This document shows, piece after piece, positions 1-9,499 of a stretch of DNA of 64,000 bases. The stretch's first letter is position 1. Each line of letters starts with the position of its first letter. A model generated the notes under the pieces. The model saw only the letters and a program-made list of their open reading frames with translations. It did no database searches and was not told the DNA's origin. The translations under genes were made by a program, and so were the position numbers. Source of the stretch: Plantago major (Eukaryota; Streptophyta; Magnoliopsida; Lamiales; Plantaginaceae); assembly GCA_026545765.1 (NCBI GenBank), contig CM048839.1, positions 2,294,001-2,358,000 of the forward strand, given 5' to 3'.

Positions 1-156
1 ATAAAGCCCCCACAAATATTTCTACAGTTATGGCAAATCATCAACAGAAGTTGATGTTTTATTTGAGAAAGATGATTCAGAGAAACAAGACAATGCAAGC
101 AAAGCATTGATATAACACTTTGAAATTGCTTCAGTGAGCTTTAACACTCTTTGAAC

Positions 157-1048
157 TCAGTGATTGTTTTTCTGAGCAACAACCTTTTCCCAAGCTGGCC
201 TCACCAAGATATCTTTGCACCAGGCACTCACATGAGGGCGCGAATCGAAGATGGCCTTAACTTGTGTGCCCATTAAGTAGTCCAATGTTGGGAGGTGATG
301 GAGATCTGCTAGACTGAAACTGTCTCCACCCAGGTATTTCGACTGAGACAATCGAACTTCGTACACATCAAGAACTTTAGCCAGCTCGGACTCTTTCTGA
401 TCGATAAAAGAATAATCCGTTTGCATCCCTATAAACGGCTTTATCCCAAGCTCCCAAGCTAATGTTGTTGCTGGGGGGTCGTACTTCTGAGCCTCCACCT
501 CCATCCAGACAAACTCGACTGCCATCTTCTTCGGGTCCCTTGAGATTAGTGGAGTTCCCTTATCGCTGTAAGCATGTTCAATATACCGGTTTATCGCCCT
601 TGTTTCTGCATTACAAGTTACCTCAAATTAAAGGTGCGGCTTTCTGCCTCTGTTCTAGGCCTACTGTGTTCTACTGGCATAAAATTTCGCAGCCAGTTTT
701 ACGCTAATGTACATGAATTAGGTGACTGCAAAATCAGGAAGTGGAGAATTACCGTATAGCTTCAAATCTCCATCTTCAAAGGCGGGAACTTGGCCAAACG
801 GCTGGATGAATCAAATCAAAGCAAAGATGTTTGTCATGAATAAACTTGGAGAGTAACAATACAGAACTGGAAGACATATATATATATACATTCATGCTTA
901 CACTCAGAGAGATGAAAGGTTCCTTTTTGTGGTCATATGCCATCATGTTGACTGGAACAAGCTCGTAATCAAGCTCTTTCTCATTGAGGCATGCGTAAAC
1001 TCTCATTGGTGCAGTTGAGAACATGGTACCGTGGATCTTGATTGCCAT
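157..1048 (-). CDS. GSTF: phi-class glutathione S-transferase, copy 1 (PARB-like)
   Basis: This gene encodes a cytosolic phi-class glutathione S-transferase, which conjugates glutathione to electrophiles or acts as a ligandin or peroxidase. The coding exons are 1048-902, 801-753 and 605-157 (147+49+449 bp; 214 aa), all bounded by GT-AG, with the phases shared by the other copies here. The N-terminal thioredoxin-like half has the phi signature around Ser11 (GTMFSTAPMRV), the KKEPF segment and PFGQVPAFEDGDLKLY. The glutathione-binding pair at residues 66-67 is Glu-Thr where Glu-Ser is usual. The helical C-terminal domain has KYLGGDSFSLADLHH and ends RPAWEKVVAQKNNH. The start is the only Met giving the conserved MAIKIHG beginning. 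Closest in this window to copy 2, including the 3' flank. Confidence 0.93.
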
Positions 1049-1473
1049 GATTAATCCCTGGATTTTGAACGAAAAGGGAAAGAGAAATTGGATATTGAAA
1101 GTCGATACAGGGTACGTAGTCTGCAGGGTCTGTGTTTATTATGTAATGGAACAAGTTCTGCCTGCTTCTGTACCAAACGTATAAAGAAAAGTTCATGAAC
1201 CTCGCGTTTCTACTTGATTATTGATACTGATCATTGATGTTATTCAAGGACTATAAAAGTAGTTTAATAAGCAATTTGTTTTGGGAGTTGGTGTATCAAA
1301 CTGAGAGTGGACTTTCGTTTAGTATCATTTTCAGCATAAGCATGCAGATCGGGTAGTTTGGAACCGATCAACCAAGGATCGAGATGTTTAACCGATGAAT
1401 ACTGTAATTCGTTAAGGAATAGTGAAATGAGTGTGAGACTGACGACTATTTGCGTTGTCTTGGGAAAATTATA

Positions 1474-1710
1474 CTCCCTCTGTTTTTTATAAAACTTTCC
1501 ATTTTACTATTCTACAAATATTCGTCTCCCGATTAATCATTTCAAATTATATTAAGAATAATTTAATAAAATCATATAATAAAAATTTAGTAACTAAATT
1601 TTTATTATATGATTTTATTAAATTATTTACTATTATCGTTTAAGAAGAATTTAATAAAATGGCACAATACCAAAAGTCAAAATGGAAAGTTTTATAAAAA
1701 ACTGAGGTAG
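1474..1710. mobile_element. Stowaway-type MITE (237 bp)
   Basis: The ends are inverted repeats of about 32 bp (left begins CTCCCTCTGTTTTTTATAAA, right is its near-complement ending ACTGAGGTAG), flanked by TA on both sides. The centre is a long AT-rich palindrome around 1556-1625. No coding capacity. The CACTA element at 1714 sits immediately against its right TA. Confidence 0.85.
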
Positions 1711-1713
1711 TAA

Positions 1714-2972
1714 CACTACAAAAAATCTGGCCTGTAGCGACGGATAGATCCGTCGCTAAATATTCATCCGTCGCCTCAGCCTCGGATCGGGCGACGGATA
1801 GAAAATCCGTCGCCTCGAGCTATGTGACGGATAACAATCCGTCGTCCAATTCATGACGGATTGACGACGGATTGACCATTTTTTTTTAAATTGATAATGG
1901 GCGACGGATAGATTCTATCCGTCGCTTCACGCGACGGATAGATCTATCCGTCGCCCATTTCTATTTTTTTAAAAATAAAATCAGATTCAATTTTTATATT
2001 CAGATACGGATTAATTCGTATCCAATTTGTATTCGTATACGAGATATTGATTTGTATTCGTATACGTATTAATTTGTATTCGAATTTTTATATTCGTATC
2101 CAATTTGTATTCGTACGGTGCGGTGGTGGTGGGAGGAGAAAGGTGGTGCGGTGGTGGCAGTGGTGGTGGCGCGGTGGTGGGGGGGGGGGGGTGGTGGGCG
2201 GTGTAACGGTGGTGGGGGGGGTGGGTGGAGAGAGGTGGTGGGGGGGGTGGTGGTGAGGGTGGGGGTGGTGGGAGGAGAGAGGTGGTGGTGGTGGTGGTGC
2301 GGTGGTGGAGATGGTGGTGGTGCGGTGGTGGAGATGGTGGTGGTGCGGTGGTGGTGGGAGGAGAGAGGTGGAGTTGGTGTGGGTGCGGTGGTGGTGGGTG
2401 GCGAGAGGTGGGTGGGGCGGTGGTGGAGATGGTGGTGGTGCGGTGGTGGTGGGAGGAGAGGTGGTGGTGGTGGTGGTGGAGATGGTGGTGGGAGGAGAGA
2501 GGTGGTGGTGGTGTAGATGGTGGTGGAGGAGGTGGTGGTGGAGGATGGTGGTGGATGGTGGTGGTGGAGGAGAAAGGTGGTGGAAGGAGAAAGGTGGTGG
2601 TGGGAGGAGGAGGAGAGGAGAAATGGAGGAGAAGTGGTGGAGGAAAGGAGGTGGTGGAGGAGATATATGGTTTTTTAGAACTTAGCGACGGATAGATCTA
2701 GATCCGTCGCTAACTTTTTTTTTTTTCGGCTATAGCGACGGATAGATCTATCCGTCGCTATTTTTAGCGACGGATAGATCTATCCGTGGCTAAATTTTTT
2801 TTTTTTTAAATCTTCAACGCTCAGAGCGACGGATAAACTTATCCGTCGCCATGCAGCGATTTGACAGCGATCTGTTGAAGCTGACGGATAGAATCCGCCT
2901 CGCTTGGCGATCCGTTACATGAGGCTGACGGATAAAATCCGCCTCTTCCGTCCATGCAGAATTCTTGTAGTG
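1714..2972. mobile_element. non-autonomous CACTA (En/Spm-type) transposon
   Basis: The element begins CACTACAAAAAAT and ends CTTGTAGTG, the inverted CACTACAAG terminus, with a 3-bp target duplication TAA at 1711-1713 and 2973-2975, as the CACTA superfamily makes. Both subterminal regions carry many direct and inverted copies of GCGACGGATAGAT / ATCCGTCGC, the arrangement used by CACTA elements to bind their transposase. The middle (about 2115-2665) is a GGT/GGTGGA simple-sequence tract. No transposase is encoded, so it must have been moved by a relative elsewhere. The reading frames over the tract (Gly/Val/Trp-only) are artefacts. Confidence 0.9.
2115..2665 (+). repeat. GGT/GGTGGA-rich low-complexity tract inside the CACTA element
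   Basis: About 550 bp of almost pure G, T and A on the plus strand, built of GGTGGTGG, GGGAGGAGAGAGG and GGAGATGGTGG units, with runs of up to ten or more G. The G-runs meet the usual pattern for G-quadruplex formation. No protein is credible here. Confidence 0.9.
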
Positions 2973-3000
2973 TAATTGATAACCAAACAACCCTTATATA

Positions 3001-4781
3001 CTATGTTTTAAAAGCCGGATCGGACAGTTAAGCCGGCCACCCCAAAAAAAGGTCGAACCGGGATCGGATCGGTTGGACCGTTTGAGCCGTATGACGTCAT
3101 AAATAATATTTATAGTATTATATATTTATATATGTATACACACAATTTTTTTAAATACGGATCAATCAGCTTTGGAACAAATTTTTACTCTAAGGCAACA
3201 ATACATTTGTTGCTTACAATGACTCAAGTCACCACCGCCTCTTCTTCTCGTCCTCCACCGCCTCCATGATCCCAATTCCATAGTCATACAAGTCGATGCA
3301 TTGTCCGGATCGAAAATCAGGGATGGTGTCGAAATTCGATTCACCTATAAACCATGTACATGTGGGTATACTCATTATTTTATTTATTTTTTATATTTTT
3401 TTAATTTTAATTAAATAGTTTAATTGTGTATTAATAATTTTAACGAATGAATGAATCGGTTATGCATTAATGAGATGAATGCAATATCAATGCAGTAACT
3501 CAATAGTTAATGAGTTATTTTGTTTAATTAGAAATTACAAAAAGTAATACACAAAGTAATATACCAATTCCCAACTAGTATTATGCCTTGTTATCGTTAG
3601 AGTTAATTACGTAGTGTAATAATTAGAAAGTTGGGAATCGTATAGCACGAGGTAGGTCGGGGGTCCTTTACGCTTCACAACCATTGATAACAAAACAGTC
3701 AGACTTCAACTACTTATTAATCATATGTTTGTTTTTTTGCACACATTAAACAATTACGTTATTTGATTGTTCCTATGATAAGTGTCCGTGGAGAACGACA
3801 TCCCGAGTCAACTTTCTGCTATAAACTGTGGATTTAAGGACTTTCGACATAAGATAAATTTAATCTTTGATTGTATTAAGGATTGCAATCTTACAACGCT
3901 ATTAAAATTCCTGAGCGCACATCAGTAGACCACCACTCTCCTATGGAATAAGGCATTTTGGGTGATTATAAAAATAATTCTGTGTGGGCTTCAATTCAAA
4001 GCGGATAATATCATACCAACGAGATGTGTGTGGTCCGGACACGAGCTCGCGGGTCCAATGGATATTCAATTGATGTAATTAAACTTCACCTACTTTCCAA
4101 AATGGGACATGAGAAAACATCTTCTCTCTAATCCACTTTAACCACACGCAGATAGCTTTTTCAAGTTTCTTTCTTCCTTCTTTACTTTCCCTACCGTCCC
4201 TTCATTACTTAATGAGTTCACTACTCCATTTCCCAATTCTTCGTCTTCACTCTTCTGCTAATTTACAACTCCTTATTTCTTCCATTCTTCAACTTCATCA
4301 ACAGTCCACCAGATCGATTTTTTCACTCCACAAAATTGATAAGATTGATTCTGTGACTCCTTCTTCCTCACCATCAGATCCGCTCTTCTTCTTCTCCAGC
4401 AGAGTAACACAAAGAACCACAACATAAGTCGAAAAAGAAGAAGTAATCGAACAAGAAGAAACGGAAGAAAGAAGAAAGAATCGACTCAGCCCAGAAGAAA
4501 ATCAATCAGAAGAAGAAACAGAAGAAGAAATAGCGGTTGTTAGGAATTTATTTCCCTTTTGAGTCTTTTTGCAAAAAAGCCCTTCATTTTTAGAAATTAT
4601 TTTGGCTGAAAACTGCCCGAGCCGGCGGTTCACCGGTTCCCGGCTCGGCGGTTCGCACCGGCTTTTTACCGGCTCGGGCGGTTTTTTGCCAGGCGGCTCT
4701 TCCCCGGCTTTAGGCCTTACAACCAGCCGGTCACCACCGGCTTTCCGGCCCGGCCGGCCCGATCCGACTTTTAAAACATAG
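3001..4781. mobile_element. Mutator-like TIR element, non-autonomous (about 1.8 kb)
   Basis: The left end CTATGTTTTAAAAGCCGGAT is matched in inverted orientation by the right end (reverse complement CTATGTTTTAAAAGTCGGAT), after which both sides continue with GC-rich CCGG/CCGGCC subterminal repeats. The 10 bp outside each end (CCCTTATATA and CTTTTATATA) match at 8 of 10 positions, as expected for the 9-10 bp target duplication of Mutator-like elements. No transposase is seen. The interior (3150-4560) includes a polypyrimidine stretch at 4150-4330 and a purine GAAGAA stretch at 4395-4540 that might be captured host sequence, but I recognise nothing. Confidence 0.65.
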
Positions 4782-5109
4782 CTTTTATATATATATATAT
4801 ATGCACTAATATAGTTTTTTTTTAAAGTAACCCTTGTAGTATTTGTTAATCCTTGAAGTGGTTGTGTGTTGTTGAGCTAGTGGATGAAAATTTAATTTAC
4901 AGAAATTGTGTGAGTGTGACACTAGCAATAGAAAAAATATAACTGAGAAATGAAATACAAATATACAATGTACAGTAATTATGTAATTATTTCTGCATCT
5001 TGGAAATCATCAACAGAAGTTGATGTATCAAAAAGATGATTCAGATAAACAGGAGAATGCAAAAAAACCATAGAGTTTAACACAGTGAACTGAACATTAG
5101 TCATTGAGC

Positions 5110-5952
5110 TCAGTGATTGTTTTTCATAGCAACAGCTTTTTGCCAAGCAGGCCTTGCTAAGATGTCTTTGCACCAGGCACTCACATGAGGACGGGAATCG
5201 ATGATCGCCTTGACTCGTGAGCCCATCAAGTAGTGCAGTGTGGGAATATGATGAAGGTCTGCAAGACTGAAGCTGTCTCCACCCAAGTACTTCGACTGGG
5301 TTAATCGAACTTCATACACGTCAAGAACTTTAGCCAGCTCAGGTTCTTTCTCATCAACAACAGAAAAATTCGTACGCCCTCCTAAAGCTGTCCTTATGCC
5401 GAGCTCCCAAGTTAATGCCGTAGCTGGAGGGTCGTACTTCAGAGCTTCCACTTCCATCCATACTGATTCGACTGCCATCTTCTTCAGGTCCTTGGAGAGC
5501 AATGGTGTTCCCTTATCGCCGTAAGCATGTTCAATGTACCTGTTGATTGCCCTTGTTTCTGTTCCATTACAAGTTATCTGACTTATCTCAATGCCAATGT
5601 TTATCCATACTTCCATTTTTGGAATTTTTAAAAAGTTGGAAGTAACTGCATATCCCAGAAGTGTGAACTTACCAAATAGCTTGAGATCTCCATCTTCGAA
5701 CGCAGGCACTTGACCAAAGGGCTAAATCAGATAAAGCGAAGCTACTGTTGGTTAGGAATCAAACTAAAAACTTTTAGAGCTTGAAGATGGGATAAATGTG
5801 CTTACGTTGAGGGACCGGAAAGGTTCCTGTCTGTGTTCCCATGCCTTGACGTTGACCGAAACAAACTCATAATCGAGCTCTTTCTCGTTGAGGCATGCCA
5901 AGACTTTCAGTGGTGCAGCCAAGTGCACATTACCATGGATCTTGATTGCCAT
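5110..5952 (-). CDS. GSTF: phi-class glutathione S-transferase, copy 2, catalytic serine replaced
   Basis: Coding exons 5952-5806, 5721-5673 and 5558-5110 (147+49+449 bp; 214 aa) with intact GT-AG sites. The protein has the complete phi fold: PFGQVPAFEDGDLKLF, Glu66-Thr67, KYLGGDSFSLADLHH, and RPAWQKAVAMKNNH at the end. The unusual feature is the active-site loop, GNVHLAAPLKV: Leu11 stands where copy 1 has Ser11, so the residue that activates the glutathione thiol is missing. The frame is open throughout and C-terminal conservation is normal, so it looks like a gene kept for a non-conjugating role (ligand binding or transport) rather than a decayed copy. Reading further upstream or through intron 2 extends the open frame but breaks the conserved exon pattern. 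Confidence 0.92.
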
Positions 5953-6058
5953 GATTTCTGAATTTGGATACAAGTTTGATCTGAGGAGGAAGTCAAAAGG
6001 CAAAACCTGATGTGTGCTTGCGAACAAAACTCTGTTTGTTTCTTCTTCTCCACCAAAC

Positions 6059-6066
6059 TTTATAAA
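6059..6066 (-). promoter_or_regulatory. TATA box of GSTF copy 2
   Basis: TTTATAAA on the minus strand about 107 bp upstream of the start codon at 5952, the only TATA-like site at a normal distance. Confidence 0.5.
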
Positions 6067-6395
6067 CTATAGTTTTCAGCTTCATGTATATTTTTAATTC
6101 TGCACATTGTAGTTGTTTAGTATGCTACCTATGCATTTCAAGAACTTGCCAAAAAGAAATAAAAAACTCATGAGTTGCTTGGACACTGACTATATTAATC
6201 CAGAAATATCTCACGAGCAGCAACTTGAAATTGTTTCCATATATAGTATCTTTATGCTATTTCATATTTTCTTGACAGTTTGTAGTAAAATGTCAACATA
6301 AGTACTGATGCTTTATTTCAAGTTTTACATGAACAAAGAAAATCCAGACAAACTGCATCAATCTGATTTATGCTTAAGACATTTTCATATGCTGA

Positions 6396-7273
6396 TCAGT
6401 GATTCCTTTGCAAGGCAATAACTTTCTCCCAAGCTGGCCTTGCCAAGATATCTTTGCACCAAGCATTCACATGACGACGTGAGTCAAAAAGTGCGTTAAC
6501 TTGTGTGCCCATCAAGAAGCTTAGGGTGGGGAGGTGGTGGAGGTCTGCTAGAGTGAAGCTATCTCCACCCAAGTACTTGGACTCAGCCAATCGAGCTTCG
6601 TATACATCAAGAACCTTAGCCAGTTCGAGTTCCTCCTGTTCGACAACAACATCATCTGTAGGCATTCCTATAAGTGGCTTAATGCCGAGCTCCCAGGTTA
6701 ACTTTGAGGCTGGAGGATCATACTTCTGAGACTCTACTTCGATCCACACATTCACAAAAGCCATCTTTTTCGCGTCGTGGGAGATCAAAGGAGTTCCCTT
6801 GTCTGCATAAGCTTGTGTGATGTACCTGTTGACTGCTCGTGAATCTGCATCATCATAAATCATTTCGTCAAAATGTTATCTGATGTACCTAACATTTCCT
6901 TATGAGGGACGTGCAAGACCTTTGAAGTTCTAAAAAGTGCATACGAATTTAGAAAAAAAGCAGAAGCCATGTACGTCTGCGAATTAGTAAGTTGAAAATT
7001 ACCGAAGAGCTTCAGATCTCCATCTTCGAAGCCAGGCACTTGACCAAACGGCTGCAGTTACAAAATCAAAGATCTCATGATCATGAGTAAAATTGTAAAA
7101 CTTGACCATATCATTTTTAAGCTTACATTGAATGAGAGGAAAGGTTCCTTTTTGTGTTCACCAGCTCCCATGTCGACTGGAATGAACTGAAAGTCGAGTT
7201 CTTTCTCGTTCAGGCACCCCAAAACTCGCATTGTTGCAGTCGACAGCACACTTCCATGGACCTTGATTGCCAT
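6396..7273 (-). CDS. GSTF: phi-class glutathione S-transferase, copy 3 (PARB-like)
   Basis: Coding exons 7273-7127, 7051-7003 and 6844-6396 (147+49+449 bp; 214 aa). The protein starts MAIKVHGSVLSTATMRV with the catalytic Ser at residue 11, then PFGQVPGFEDGDLKLF, Asp66-Ser67 in the glutathione-binding loop, and KYLGGDSFTLADLHH in the C-terminal domain; it ends ARPAWEKVIALQRNH. An in-frame ATG eight codons upstream exists, but the conserved family start is MAIK. It is the most canonical member of the cluster, lies 444 bp below copy 2 and 621 bp below the stop of copy 4, and has possible TATA motifs near 7342 and 7362. Confidence 0.94.
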
Positions 7274-7349
7274 CTCAGGATACAGTGAGAGAGTCAATGG
7301 AGAAACTTGATGATGAATATGTATAGAGTACTGGGCAGGTACTTATAGG

Positions 7350-7894
7350 GAACTCTGCTTCTTTATAAAAATATGGTCAGATTGAGTTTTGAAATATGTA
7401 CTATGTGAGCAATGACATACAGGGTTTGATTTTTGAGTAATTAATCTAAGTAAATGTTTATAGTCAAGAATTGGTTAGCATATGGATTATCAAGATTATA
7501 ACTTTTTAAGGATGATCCTCTGATCCATTCCAGATCTCTTTCACATGATCAGGCACATGTCATCAATGATCCTTGGGAAATGGTCAGATGAAATAAAAAT
7601 CCCAGCGATGAGTCAGATGCGAAATCATAATTTTTTCGTTTTCATAAAAGTGCATTCGAATTGAAGTAACTGAGAAAGCCTTTAAATGCCGAGTATACTT
7701 GAATCATATAAGCTCAGAATCTTATGCAGTTAGTAATAGTCCTTTACTCATAGTAGCATCATCAAGAAATCAAGAATGTTGATGTGTCATTACAGAACTT
7801 ATTATCAAAATAGGACAAAGCCTTTATACTGATACATGTAATACAGGAAGTTTCAAGTATATATTTCGATGATGCTGAATACGGTACTTTGAGC
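7350..7894. other. spacer between GSTF copies 3 and 4
   Basis: AT-rich spacer with no coding sequence or recognisable repeat. The part next to copy 4 (about 7740-7890) should be its 3' untranslated region and contains a CATCATCAAG...TGTTGATG inverted pair resembling the hairpin below copies 1 and 2. Confidence 0.5.
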
Positions 7895-8822
7895 TCACGG
7901 ATTGTTCACCATGACAACGACCTTTCTCCAAGCTGGCCTTGTCAAGATCTCTTTGCACCAAGCACTCACATGAGGACGTGAATCAAAGAGTTCCCTAACC
8001 CGTGTGCCCATCAACAAGTTCACGGTAGGGAGATGATGGAGATCTGCTAGACTGAAGCTTACTCCACCCAAGTACCTGGACTGAGCCAAACGAGCATCGT
8101 ATATGTCAAGAACTTTCGCCAGTTCAGGTTCCAGTTTTTCAATGACAGCATCATCAGTTTGCATACCCATCAGTGGCTTCAATGCGAGCTCATAGGCCAA
8201 CTTCGAAGCTGGAGGATCGTATTTATGAGCCTCCACCTCGGTCCACACGTTGGCAACGGCCATCTTTTTCTTGTAGTGGAAAATAAAAGGAGTGCCCTTG
8301 TCTTCATAAGCTTCTGCTATGTAGCGATTGATTGCACGTGAATCTGCATCACATTGCGTATCCAAATTAGTCAGACCTGAATACTGCTTAATTTTGATGT
8401 ATAAAAACATCCACAATCTAAACTTTATATAACTTGGATGAACTAAAGCTAAAACCATCATTGTCTGGGTATAAAATTCATTCAGAAATAAGTCATTTCA
8501 AAAAAATATTTAGTAAAGCTAAAATCAACTCCTTTTGGGCTTTTACCAAACAAGACCAGTTCTCCATCTTCAAAGGCAGGAACCTGACCAAATGGCTGCA
8601 TAAACCAAACAACGATACATATAAGTTTGAAAACAAGCATTTCAAACCTAATTTGAAGAAGATACTCACATTGAGGGATAGAAAAGGTTCTTTTTTATGA
8701 TCACCAGCCTTCATGTCCACCGGAACATACTCATATTCAAGCTCTTTCTCGTTGAGGCAAGCAAGGACTCTCATTGCAGCAGTTGACAAGACATTACCAT
8801 CACCGTGGACCTTGATTGCCAT
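7895..8822 (-). CDS. GSTF: phi-class glutathione S-transferase, copy 4 (PARB-like)
   Basis: Coding exons 8822-8670, 8595-8547 and 8343-7895 (153+49+449 bp; 216 aa). The first exon is 6 bp longer than in the neighbours because of two extra residues in the active-site loop (GDGNVLSTAAMRV), which moves the catalytic serine to position 13. The second exon reads PFGQVPAFEDGELVLF, the glutathione loop is Asp-Ser, and the C-terminal domain has the SLADLHHLP motif with Val instead of Asp in GGVSFSLAD. All splice sites are GT-AG. A clean TATA box precedes it. Expected role is glutathione conjugation or peroxidase activity in the cytosol; the loop insertion next to the active site could change substrate choice. 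Confidence 0.93.
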
Positions 8823-8890
8823 CTTCGGAGTATAAACCGATGATTATGTTCAGATGATGTTGTGGATGGAAGGAGCATACAGAGGAGGCA

Positions 8891-8897
8891 ATTTATA
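8891..8897 (-). promoter_or_regulatory. TATA box of GSTF copy 4
   Basis: TATAAAT on the minus strand about 70 bp upstream of the start codon at 8822. Confidence 0.6.
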
Positions 8898-8899
8898 GG

Positions 8900-9499
8900 A
8901 ACTCAGTGGAAGAAGATAGTGTAATCTTCTTACATCTTTTGTTCTTTCAAATATATATGAGGATAATATTGTGCATTCTTGTAATCTTGAAACTTTATAT
9001 TTCAAATACATAGGAGTATAAATCTTTATTTCTTAATATTTGTAACCTTGTAAAGGTTTATTTTTTATTATGAGATGGTATAATTTTGTATGCTGTATTG
9101 TACAACTGATACATCGAAGAGGTACGTACCTTACGCAACACAAGCTGTACTGCGAGAATTAGTTAGGGATTAGGTTTGTACAAACACCTATAGAAATTGT
9201 ACCCTACAGTTAGTTTGTAAAACAGAACTCTATCCAAACCAGGTTAGGGATCATGGAACTCACTACCAGTATATAAAATCAAAATCAGAAAGGGAAATTT
9301 TTTATTAGCTAACAAGTTGGTAAGAGCAGACTAACAAAAAAAAAAAAGACCACAACAGAGTGTTATTGTAATGTCACCATCCGCTGAGATTTAACCTTAT
9401 ATTAGTCCAAGACGCAACAAAAAAAAAAAAAAAAGACTGAAAGGCAAGCTAAAGACAAACAGAACAATAGGAGAACACTTCAAAATCTCTTAAAACTCA
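8900..9499. other. spacer between GSTF copies 4 and 5
   Basis: AT-rich promoter and 3' flank with two A-runs (about 9337 and 9419). No gene and no recognised repeat seen. Confidence 0.5.

Noticed and set aside
2047-2695. Several open frames coding Gly/Val/Trp-rich proteins
   Set aside because: They are translations of a GGT simple repeat inside a CACTA element in all three frames; no start context or family.
4212-4427. Open frame of 71 aa (MSSLLHFPIL...)
   Set aside because: Pyrimidine-rich low-complexity sequence inside a TIR element; captured sequence is possible but no protein family is recognised.
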